From the NCBI GenBank assembly GCA_014584315.1, contig JACTNA010000028.1, positions 1-64,000 of the forward strand: a stretch of 64,000 bases of DNA. The letters run 5' to 3'. The stretch comes from Planctomycetota bacterium. GTDB lineage: Bacteria > Planctomycetota > Phycisphaerae > Phycisphaerales > UBA1924. Of this stretch, positions 28,514 to 36,230 are shown one piece after another (the stretch's first letter is position 1; each line of letters opens with the position of its first letter). The notes under the pieces were generated by a model, which was not told where the DNA came from, made no database searches, and saw only the letters and a program-made list of their open reading frames with translations. Both the position numbers and the translations under genes were made by a program.

Positions 28514-29989
28514 TCACACCACGCCCGCGTCGCTCGGCTGGTAGCCCAGTTCGTCGAGCACGCGCTCGGTCGGCACGCCGAGTTCGACCTTGCGTTTGGC
28601 GGCGAGGGTGTCGTCGAGCACGTCGCTGGGCAGCGGGTCGGGCCATTCGAGCCGGACGCCCCGGTCGCGCTCGTCGAGTTCGAGGGCGCCCGCCGCGTCC
28701 AGCGCGCCCAGCACGATGGCGCACGCCTCCGCGATGCCGCGTCCGTAGGTGACGCGCTTGCGCTCGGTCTTGCCCAGCAGCCCGACGAGGGTGATCTTCA
28801 GGGCGTTCGCGCTGGAGAGGTTGCCGACGCGTCCCTGCACGACGCCGGTCGCCAGGGGCGGCACGCCCGAGGTCTTGTCGAGGGCGTCGCGTACTTCCTT
28901 GACGTGCGCGTCCTCGCTCGGGCTGCTCGCGTCGCCGCCGAACGCCTGCACCGACGCCTCCGGGTTGTCGGTGCTCCACACCCGCCCCGGCCCGACGGGC
29001 ATCCGCTCGAAGCCCTCGATGCCCTTGGCGAGGTACATCTTGAAACTCTGGAGCGTGACGCGGCTGGCCCGGTCGCTCAGGCGCGTGTTCAGTTCGTCCT
29101 GGAGCGGGATCAGCGGCTCGACCTCGCTCAGCCCCGAGTAGCGGAAGGGCTGCGAGACGTTCTGCACGTGGACCACGGGCACGCGCCCGCCGGTGAGCGT
29201 GATCGCCGATTCCTCGACGATCTCGCCGTCCTCGTAGACGCGGCGCACCGAGCCGGTGATGACCTCGGTGACGACCGATCGGCGGCGCCGCGTCGGCGTG
29301 GCGCGACCTCGCCCGAAGGCGCCGACGCCCCGCGTGCGTTCGACCTCGTTGAGTTCCCGCTCGAAGTGGATCGCGTAGGCGTCGAGGCGCCGGTAGTCGT
29401 TCGGGTTCAGCGCCGGCACGCCGCGCGTCGGCTCGACGAGTTCGATCCGCACGTGCTCGGCGATCTCGCCCGCGTCGGGCGGGGCGCCGCGCCGCCCGAG
29501 CAGGCGCAGGCCGGCCTCGTCGAGGCGGAGGACGAGGTCGGCGTGCCCGTAGACGTGCCCGAGCAGGGCGAAGTCCTGGAGCAGCGCGACGCCGCCGGAC
29601 GCCTCCCACACGGCGTCGAGGGTGCGTTCGACGCGCTCGCGGGTCGCGCCGTCGCGGGCGGTGCTGAGGATGCGCACGGGCTTGCCGAACATGAAGTCCA
29701 CCATCGTGTGGATGCGCCACGCGATGTCGTTCTCGATCACGACCTCGCGGTCGCCGGCGCGGTCGTCGTCGCCCGGCGTGCGTCCGACGAGGCGCGGGGG
29801 CAGGCCGGCCCGTTGTGCGAGCCGTCGCCCCGCCCCCGCGCCCGTCGCTCCCCCCGCCGATTCCATCGGGTTGCGGTAGTAGCGCCAGAGCGTTTCGAGT
29901 CGCGGCCTGACGAGCGACTCGTGCTCGTCGATCAGCGCGGCGATCGCGCCCCCCTCGATCCCCGCCGTGTCGTCGATGCGAACGCTCAT
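28514..29989 (-). CDS. Phage portal protein (SPP1 gp6-like)
   Basis: VIENDIAWRIHTMVDFMFGKPVRILS; PFRYSGLSEVEPLIPLQDELNTRLSDRASRVTLQSFKMYLAKG. Confidence 0.8.
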   Translation of the reverse strand: MSVRIDDTAGIEGGAIAALIDEHESLVRPRLETLWRYYRNPMESAGGATGAGAGRRLAQRAGLPPRLVGRTPGDDDRAGDREVVIENDIAWRIHTMVDFMFGKPVRILSTARDGATRERVERTLDAVWEASGGVALLQDFALLGHVYGHADLVLRLDEAGLRLLGRRGAPPDAGEIAEHVRIELVEPTRGVPALNPNDYRRLDAYAIHFERELNEVERTRGVGAFGRGRATPTRRRRSVVTEVITGSVRRVYEDGEIVEESAITLTGGRVPVVHVQNVSQPFRYSGLSEVEPLIPLQDELNTRLSDRASRVTLQSFKMYLAKGIEGFERMPVGPGRVWSTDNPEASVQAFGGDASSPSEDAHVKEVRDALDKTSGVPPLATGVVQGRVGNLSSANALKITLVGLLGKTERKRVTYGRGIAEACAIVLGALDAAGALELDERDRGVRLEWPDPLPSDVLDDTLAAKRKVELGVPTERVLDELGYQPSDAGVV

Positions 29990-30181
29990 GCGCGCCTCCT
30001 GTCCGCCGGGCGGGACACCGCGTCCCCTCACCCTTCCCCCGCGCGGACAGGACCGCGCGCACGAACACCGCCGGTGCGCACACGGCGGCCGGCGCGCAAG
30101 ATCGGCGCGGACAACCGTTTGCAAAAAAGTTGCGCGTTCCCGAATATTCCCGCGGGCGGGGCGCGGGGCGTGCGCGCGCGT

Positions 30182-31264
30182 TCAGGCCATCGCGTGGACG
30201 CCCGCCAGCCCGGCGATCTGGAGCGCGTTCAACGCCGCGCCCTTGCGCAGCTGGTCCCCGCTCACCAGCAGGCACCAGCGCCGGTGGGTTCCGCCGGGGC
30301 CGGGCGGCTCGCCGGGGTCCGGGCGCACGCGTCCGACCAGGACCTCATCGCGCCGCGAGGCCTTACGCGGCGTGGGGAACGCGTTCGCGCCGCGATCGTC
30401 CACGATCTCCAGCCCGCGCCCGCCCGCCAGCGCGTCGAGCACGCCGCCCTCGCTCGCCGGTGCGCCCAGCGTCGCCGTGACGGCCTGCGTGTGCGCGCGC
30501 AGGGCGGGGATTCGAACGCAGGTCGGCGTGACGCGGATGGCGGGGTCGTTCCAGATGCGCCGCGTCTCGTCGATCATCTTCCGCTCCTCGCCGTTCACGC
30601 CCGTCGCGCCGTCCACCGCGGAATCGTGGCTGAAGACGTTGAAGGCGCACGGCTCGGCGAAGACGCCCCCCGCGCCGCCCGCGCCGGGGAGCGTCCATCC
30701 GATCTCCGACCCTTCGCGCTCCAGCACGGCGAGGGCGTCGCGCGTCTCGCGGATGAGCGCATCGATCCCCGCCAGCCCCGCGCCGGAAACGGCCTGGTAG
30801 GTCGCCACGTCGATCGCCTCGATGCCGAACGCGCGGCGCAGCGGTTCGAGCGCGAGGAGCAGGATGGTCGTCGAGCAGTTCGGGTTGGCGACGAGGCGTA
30901 CGTCGGGCGTGACGAGAGGGCCGTTGATCTCGGGGACGACGAGCGGCACGCCGGGGTCGGCGCGGAACGCGGACGAGTTGTCCACGACGAACGCGCCGGC
31001 GCGGAGCGCGGCGGGCACGAATCGGCGCGCCGTCTCCGCGTCCGCGGCGAAGATGGCCGTGCCGACGCCCTCGAACGATCGTTCGCCCAGCGTGGCGACG
31101 CCGACTTGGGTCTCGCCGTAGCGGACGCGCAGGCCGTGCGATCGCTCGCTCGCCAGCGCGCGCACGCGCGACGCCGGCACGCCGCGTTCGGCCAGGATGG
31201 CGAGCGCCTCGCGCCCGACGGCGCCTGTCGCCCCGACGACCGCGATCAGACCTTCGCGCAGCAT
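30182..31264 (-). CDS. asd: Aspartate-semialdehyde dehydrogenase
   Basis: VVGATGAVGREAL, VANPNCSTTILLLAL, YQAVSGAGLAGID, RIPALRAHTQAVT. Confidence 0.9.
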   Translation of the reverse strand: MLREGLIAVVGATGAVGREALAILAERGVPASRVRALASERSHGLRVRYGETQVGVATLGERSFEGVGTAIFAADAETARRFVPAALRAGAFVVDNSSAFRADPGVPLVVPEINGPLVTPDVRLVANPNCSTTILLLALEPLRRAFGIEAIDVATYQAVSGAGLAGIDALIRETRDALAVLEREGSEIGWTLPGAGGAGGVFAEPCAFNVFSHDSAVDGATGVNGEERKMIDETRRIWNDPAIRVTPTCVRIPALRAHTQAVTATLGAPASEGGVLDALAGGRGLEIVDDRGANAFPTPRKASRRDEVLVGRVRPDPGEPPGPGGTHRRWCLLVSGDQLRKGAALNALQIAGLAGVHAMA

Positions 31265-32070
31265 GCGCTCTCCTCCCTCTCCGTCCTTGTCTCTCTCTCG
31301 GGGCGGGGCGCTCCAGACCCGGGCGCTTCCCCGTCGAACTCGACATCCCACGGCCCGACTCTCGACGCGCTCCGCCCGCCGATGCACGATACTTCGAAGG
31401 ACAGCCCGTGCTGCTGCGCCCAGCGCACGGCCTTGTGCTGGACGATCGTGCCGTCGAGGCGCAGGGCCTGCTCCCAAGGAAGCGTCGAGTAGCGTCGCGG
31501 GCGCGGGCCTGGCGCGGCGGGGTCCCACTCGTACAGCCCGTCGACGTCCTTGACCAGCCGGCACGCCGCGCCGAGCCGATCGGCGACGAAGAGTGCGGTC
31601 AGGTCCGACCCGCCGCGGCCGAGGAGCGTGGTGCGTCCCGTCGCATCGCGCCCGACGAAGCCCGGGACGACGATCACCGACGCGCGGGCGAGCGCGCCGA
31701 GCGTCGTCGGCTCGTCCAGCGAGAGGGGCGAGGCGTCGAGCGGATCGTCCGTGGTGCGCAGCCCGATCGACGCGGCGTCGAGAGTCTCGACCGTCAGACG
31801 GCGCTGCGCCAGCGCGAGACCCAGCAGGGCCGCGCTGGTCAACTCGCCCGTCGCCAGCAGCAGGGCGACCGAGGGGGCGTGCGGGCGATCGCCGTAGCCC
31901 CGCGACTGCGCGAGCAGCCGATCGGTTGTTCCTTCGAGGGCGGAGACGACCGCGACGACGCGCCACCCGTCGTTGACGAACCGTGCCGCCTCGTCCGCTG
32001 CGGTGCGGACGGCCGACTCGTCGCGCAGCACCGAACCGCCGAACTTCAGGACGATCACCGGATCACGCAC
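31246..32070 (-). CDS. Aspartate kinase-like amino acid kinase lacking ACT domains
   Basis: VLKFGGSVL, GRGGSDLTALFVADRLGA, VKDVDGLYEWDP; ORF ends after the catalytic domain. Confidence 0.8.
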   Translation of the reverse strand: MRDPVIVLKFGGSVLRDESAVRTAADEAARFVNDGWRVVAVVSALEGTTDRLLAQSRGYGDRPHAPSVALLLATGELTSAALLGLALAQRRLTVETLDAASIGLRTTDDPLDASPLSLDEPTTLGALARASVIVVPGFVGRDATGRTTLLGRGGSDLTALFVADRLGAACRLVKDVDGLYEWDPAAPGPRPRRYSTLPWEQALRLDGTIVQHKAVRWAQQHGLSFEVSCIGGRSASRVGPWDVEFDGEAPGSGAPRPERETRTEREESACCAKV

Positions 32071-33332
32071 GGCGTCACCTCGCTCTCATCCTCAACCTCT
32101 GCAAACCCGGTGGCGCGGGCGTCCCGCCCCGCGCTCTCGCCCTGATGCGCCTCCACGATCGCCCGCTCCAGGTCCGCGATCACGTCGTCCGGCTCTTCAA
32201 GCCCGACGCTCAGGCGGATCAGCCCGTCGGTGATGCCGACCGCGAGGCGCTGCTCGCGCGGCACGTCGGCGTGCGTCATGGTCACGGGGTGGGTGATGAG
32301 CGTCTCGACACTGCCGAGGTGCTCGACGAGCGAGCAGAGGCGCACGCCGTTGAGCACGCGCACCGCCGCCTCCGTCCCGCCCGCGACCTCGAAACTGAGC
32401 AGCCCGCCGTGCAGCCCGGCGCGGTGCTGGCGTTCGGCGAGTTCGCGCTGGGGGAAGTCGTCCAGGCCCGGGTAGTTCACGGCCGTCACGTGCGGGTTGG
32501 CGCGCAGGGCGCGGGCGACCTTCAGCGCGTTCTCGGAGTGCTGGCGCAGTCGCAGCGGCAGCGTCTTGACGCCGCGCACCGTGAGCCACGCCTGGAAGGC
32601 GGCCTGGATGCCGCCGGTGCACTTGCGGATGAACCGCACGCGCTCCAGCAGCGCTTCGTCGCGCGAGACGACCGACCCTCCGATCGCCGTCGAGTGCCCC
32701 TCGATGTGCTTCGTCGTCGAGTAGACGCACACGTCCGCGCCGAGGTCGAGCGGCCGCTGGATGACCGGCGTGAGGAAGGTGTTGTCCACGGCGAGGGGCA
32801 CGCCCGCGCCGCGCGCGACCCGCGCCACCGCCGCGATGTCGGTCAGTTTCATCGTGGGGTTGGCGGGGCTTTCGATGAAGACGAGGCGTGTGTTGGGTCG
32901 CAGGGCGCGCCGCACGTTCTCCGGGTCCGACGAATCGACGAACGTGGACCCGATGCCCAGCCCGCTGAGCACCTGGCGGAAGAGCCGCACCGTCCCGCCG
33001 TAGATCGCGTCGCCCAGCACGGCGTGGTCGCCCTGGCGCAGCAGCGCGAGGAAGAGGGCGGTCTCGGCGGCCATGCCTGTCACGAAACAGACGGCCGGCG
33101 GCGCGTCCTCGATCGCCCCGAGTTGCGCTTCGAGCGCGCTCACGGTCGGGTTCGACACGCGCGAGTACGCGTGCCCCTTGCTCACGCCCACCGCCTCGTT
33201 GACGTAGGTCGTGCTCTGCACGAGCGGCGTGACGATCGCCCCGGTGAGCGGGTCGGGGGCGAGGCCGCCGTGGATCGCCGTCGTGCAGGGGCCGGGGGAC
33301 GGGTCGGGGTGGTCGAAGGTGGACTGACACAT
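32055..33332 (-). CDS. Cys/Met metabolism PLP enzyme (cystathionine gamma-synthase / O-acylhomoserine sulfhydrylase family)
   Basis: QSTTYVN, SRVSNPTVSALE, YSTTKHIEGHSTAIGG (PLP Lys), IRLSVGLEEPDDVIADL. Confidence 0.9.
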   Translation of the reverse strand: MCQSTFDHPDPSPGPCTTAIHGGLAPDPLTGAIVTPLVQSTTYVNEAVGVSKGHAYSRVSNPTVSALEAQLGAIEDAPPAVCFVTGMAAETALFLALLRQGDHAVLGDAIYGGTVRLFRQVLSGLGIGSTFVDSSDPENVRRALRPNTRLVFIESPANPTMKLTDIAAVARVARGAGVPLAVDNTFLTPVIQRPLDLGADVCVYSTTKHIEGHSTAIGGSVVSRDEALLERVRFIRKCTGGIQAAFQAWLTVRGVKTLPLRLRQHSENALKVARALRANPHVTAVNYPGLDDFPQRELAERQHRAGLHGGLLSFEVAGGTEAAVRVLNGVRLCSLVEHLGSVETLITHPVTMTHADVPREQRLAVGITDGLIRLSVGLEEPDDVIADLERAIVEAHQGESAGRDARATGFAEVEDESEVTPCVIR

Positions 33333-33433
33333 GCCGCGAACTCCTCACGGCATCAATCGGGCCTGCCTTGTGCGTGGGTGGACAGCGGACGGCGCTGCCC
33401 TTTTTGCCGACCCGCCCGAGGACGGTTCCGGCC

Positions 33434-33532
33434 GCATCGTTCCCCACGCGGGGGCTGGCCTCGGCACCGCGGCCGGCGTTTCGCCGACTCGGTTGCCGCC
33501 CGGGCAGTTGGCTGACCCGGGACTCTTGATGC
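33434..33532 (-). ncRNA. SAM-I-like (S-box clan) riboswitch aptamer
   Basis: Minus strand: GCATCAAGAGTCCCGGG...CCCGGGCGGCAACCGAGTCGGCGAAACGCCGGCCGCGGTGCCGAGGCCAGCCCCCGCGTGGGGAACGATGC; P1 GCATC/GATGC, P2, P3 GTCGGCG/CGCCGGC, P4 CCCC/GGGG, upstream of metB-like gene. Confidence 0.72.
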
Positions 33533-33747
33533 TGAGGCGAGGATACCGGCAACGCTCGGCGAGTCAATATCTCTGACCCGGTTTTCGCGCCCGATCACGA
33601 TCTTCCAAGGCGCTCCGTCAAAGCCCGAAAACTCCCCCTCAACCCCCGAGAAGGTTGGTCCATACCCGACCCCGTGGTATCTTCCCTCCGGGGCAGGGTT
33701 TGCGGCCGGTTCCGGTCTGCCCTCGCCCCGTGCGCAGGAAGCCGCCC

Positions 33748-35322
33748 ATGCTCTCCCAGAACAGCCCGATCCGTTCCGTCCTGGCCGCCGCCGCTCTGGC
33801 CCTCACCGTGAGCGCGGCGTCGGCCCAGGTCTACTCCGCCCCGACGCCGGCCGCGGGGAAGAACCCCGTCCCGGCCCGCCTCGACAACCTCTACCAACTC
33901 GGCGTCTTCACCGACGGCACGGTGTTCTGGAACACCCTGCCGCCCCCGAACGGCGACGACGGCGACGACGGCGGCTCGACACGCGACTGCACCTTCGTGA
34001 GCACGCACACCGACGCGGACTTCAGCGGCGGCACGTTCACGGTGCAGGCGGGCTTCGCGGAGAAGGAGATCCTCGCCGCGTCGTACGTCATCTCGGCATC
34101 GCAGTTCCCCATCCGCATCGACCTGATGGAGTGCATCTTCGCGACGGTGAACGCCGTCGTCCCGACCACGACGCACTGGTCGGTGCTGGTCTGGGACGGC
34201 CCGCCGAACACCGGCATCCTCGTCGCCGAGTACTCGTCGGACGGGCTGATCCTGCCGCACATCGAGCTGCCGCCGGGGACGAACGGCGTGAACGTCGCGG
34301 TCTTCGTGGACCCGAACGACCCCGAGCAGATCATCATCAACAACGACAGCGGGACGAACCGCTTTTCCATCGGCTTCCGCATCGACAAGCACAACGACCA
34401 GACGCAGAACCCCTGCTTCACGCCCCCCCCCTCGAACCGCAACGCTTTCCCGACCACGGACGTCTCGGGCCTGGCGCAGCCCTCGCACAACTGGCTGTGG
34501 GGCGTGAACTGCGGTCCGCTCGGGTGCCCCGCCAACGGCGGGTGGTCCACCTTCGCCGCGCTCCCCACCTACTGCCGCCCCAGCGGCGACTGGGTGCTGC
34601 GCGCGACGTGGACCAGCCTCTCGTGCCAGCCGGGCGTCGGAGCGTGCTGCAAGACCGACGGCTCGTGCGTGCTCGCGACGGCCGCCGACTGCCAGAGCCT
34701 CGGCGGCACGTACAAGGGCGACGGCTCGAACTGCCAGACCGCCGACTGCCCGCAGCCCAACATCCCCTGCTGCTTCGAGTCCACCGGCGGGTGCGTCATG
34801 CTCAAGGAGTCCGACTGCATCGCCGCGGGCGGCATCCCGGGGCCGGCGGGCCAGACCTGCCAGACCTACGTCTGCTTCCCGATCGGCGCGGCGTGCCTGC
34901 CCGACGGCACCTGCATCGACGGCGTCTCGCCCGACGAGGCCGACGCGCTCGGCGCGGTCTTCCAGGGCGACGGCACCACCTGCGCCACCGTCGATTGCCC
35001 CGAGCCGGTCGGGGCGGCGTGCTTCCCGAACGGGTTCTGCCTCGTCCTCACCGAGTCCGACGCCATCAACGCGGGCGCGACGTGGATGGGGCCGGGCACG
35101 ACGTGCGACGACAACAACGGCGACGGCAAGGCGGACGCCTGCGAGCCGCCCGCCTGTGCCGCGGACTTCAACGGGGACACCGTCGTGAACTCGCTGGACT
35201 TCATCGCCTTCCTGAACGCCTACTCGGCGCAGGACTCGAGCGCGGACTTCAACGGGGACACCGTGATCAACTCGCTGGACTTCATCGCCTTCCTGAACGC
35301 CTACGTCGACGGCTGCCCGTGA
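33748..35322 (+). CDS. Secreted dockerin-tailed protein with Cys-rich repeats
   Basis: Signal peptide; tail ADFNGDTVVNSLDFIAFLNAYSAQDSSADFNGDTVINSLDFIAFLNAYVDGCP. Confidence 0.82.
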   Translation: MLSQNSPIRSVLAAAALALTVSAASAQVYSAPTPAAGKNPVPARLDNLYQLGVFTDGTVFWNTLPPPNGDDGDDGGSTRDCTFVSTHTDADFSGGTFTVQAGFAEKEILAASYVISASQFPIRIDLMECIFATVNAVVPTTTHWSVLVWDGPPNTGILVAEYSSDGLILPHIELPPGTNGVNVAVFVDPNDPEQIIINNDSGTNRFSIGFRIDKHNDQTQNPCFTPPPSNRNAFPTTDVSGLAQPSHNWLWGVNCGPLGCPANGGWSTFAALPTYCRPSGDWVLRATWTSLSCQPGVGACCKTDGSCVLATAADCQSLGGTYKGDGSNCQTADCPQPNIPCCFESTGGCVMLKESDCIAAGGIPGPAGQTCQTYVCFPIGAACLPDGTCIDGVSPDEADALGAVFQGDGTTCATVDCPEPVGAACFPNGFCLVLTESDAINAGATWMGPGTTCDDNNGDGKADACEPPACAADFNGDTVVNSLDFIAFLNAYSAQDSSADFNGDTVINSLDFIAFLNAYVDGCP

Positions 35323-35375
35323 TCGCGCGGCGACCGCGCCGCCTGCCGCCCGCGCGGCGTGCCGCGGTTCGCGGG

Positions 35376-36200
35376 TCAATCGCACCCGGCGACGAAGGCG
35401 TTGAGGTACGCCAGCACGTCCAGGGAGTTCACGAGGGTGTCGCCGTTGAAGTCGGCCGACGGGTCGCCGGCGGTGTACGCGTTCAGGAACGCCAGGAAGT
35501 CTAGCGTGTTCACGATCGTGTCGCCGTTGAAGTCGGCCTTGCACTCCGGCGGCGGGACGGGGCCGGAGGCGACGATGGTCGCGGTCCCGTCGAGCGTGGT
35601 CTGCACGCCCTCGACCTCGCCCTCGACGGCGAAGGTCATCGTGCTGGTCAGCACGACCTGATCGCCGATGACCCAGACCGTGCCGGAGAAGGCCGTCTCC
35701 ATCGCGCCGAAGTCCGCGAGGTCGAACTCGCCGGAGCCGATCAGCGGGCCGATGATCGGCCCGCTCCCGACGTAGGCCCCGTCCCCGGTCAGGAGCGCCT
35801 CGACGGCCGGGAAGGTGAACTCGCCCGCGCCGTCGACGCCCACCGGCCCGGTCGGCGTGCCGGGGTTGGCGTAAGACGCCGCCACGTTCGTCAGCGTGAT
35901 CTTCAGCGTGCCGATGAAGGGCCCCCAACTGAAGTCGTACACCATCGCGTTCGTGAGCGCGAAGTGGAAATCGTGCATCACGATCGCGGTCGGCGTGCCG
36001 TAGTCGTCCAGTTCGACGCCGACGCTCCCCGCGATCGGCGAGGACTCCGTGTCGCAGCGCTCGCCGAGGCCGGGGTCGAGACAGATGCGCGCCGTGATCG
36101 ACGACTGCGAGGGGTCCACCTCGAGGTCCGCGATCTGCCCCGACGCCGCCGACGCCGCGCCCAGCACGCCGACCAGCGCGATCGCACGTCCCGTTCTCAT
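35376..36200 (-). CDS. Secreted dockerin-tailed protein
   Basis: Signal peptide MRTGRAIALVGVLGAASAASGQ; tail CKADFNGDTIVNTLDFLAFLNAYTAGDPSADFNGDTLVNSLDVLAYLNAFVAGCD. Confidence 0.82.
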   Translation of the reverse strand: MRTGRAIALVGVLGAASAASGQIADLEVDPSQSSITARICLDPGLGERCDTESSPIAGSVGVELDDYGTPTAIVMHDFHFALTNAMVYDFSWGPFIGTLKITLTNVAASYANPGTPTGPVGVDGAGEFTFPAVEALLTGDGAYVGSGPIIGPLIGSGEFDLADFGAMETAFSGTVWVIGDQVVLTSTMTFAVEGEVEGVQTTLDGTATIVASGPVPPPECKADFNGDTIVNTLDFLAFLNAYTAGDPSADFNGDTLVNSLDVLAYLNAFVAGCD

Positions 36201-36230
36201 GGTTTCGCTCCGTTGGTTCGGCGTCGCGGG

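Noticed and set aside
32197-33567. 456-aa minus-strand ORF overlapping the metB-like gene and its leader
   Set aside because: Arg-rich out-of-frame translation; the leader is better explained as a structured riboswitch.
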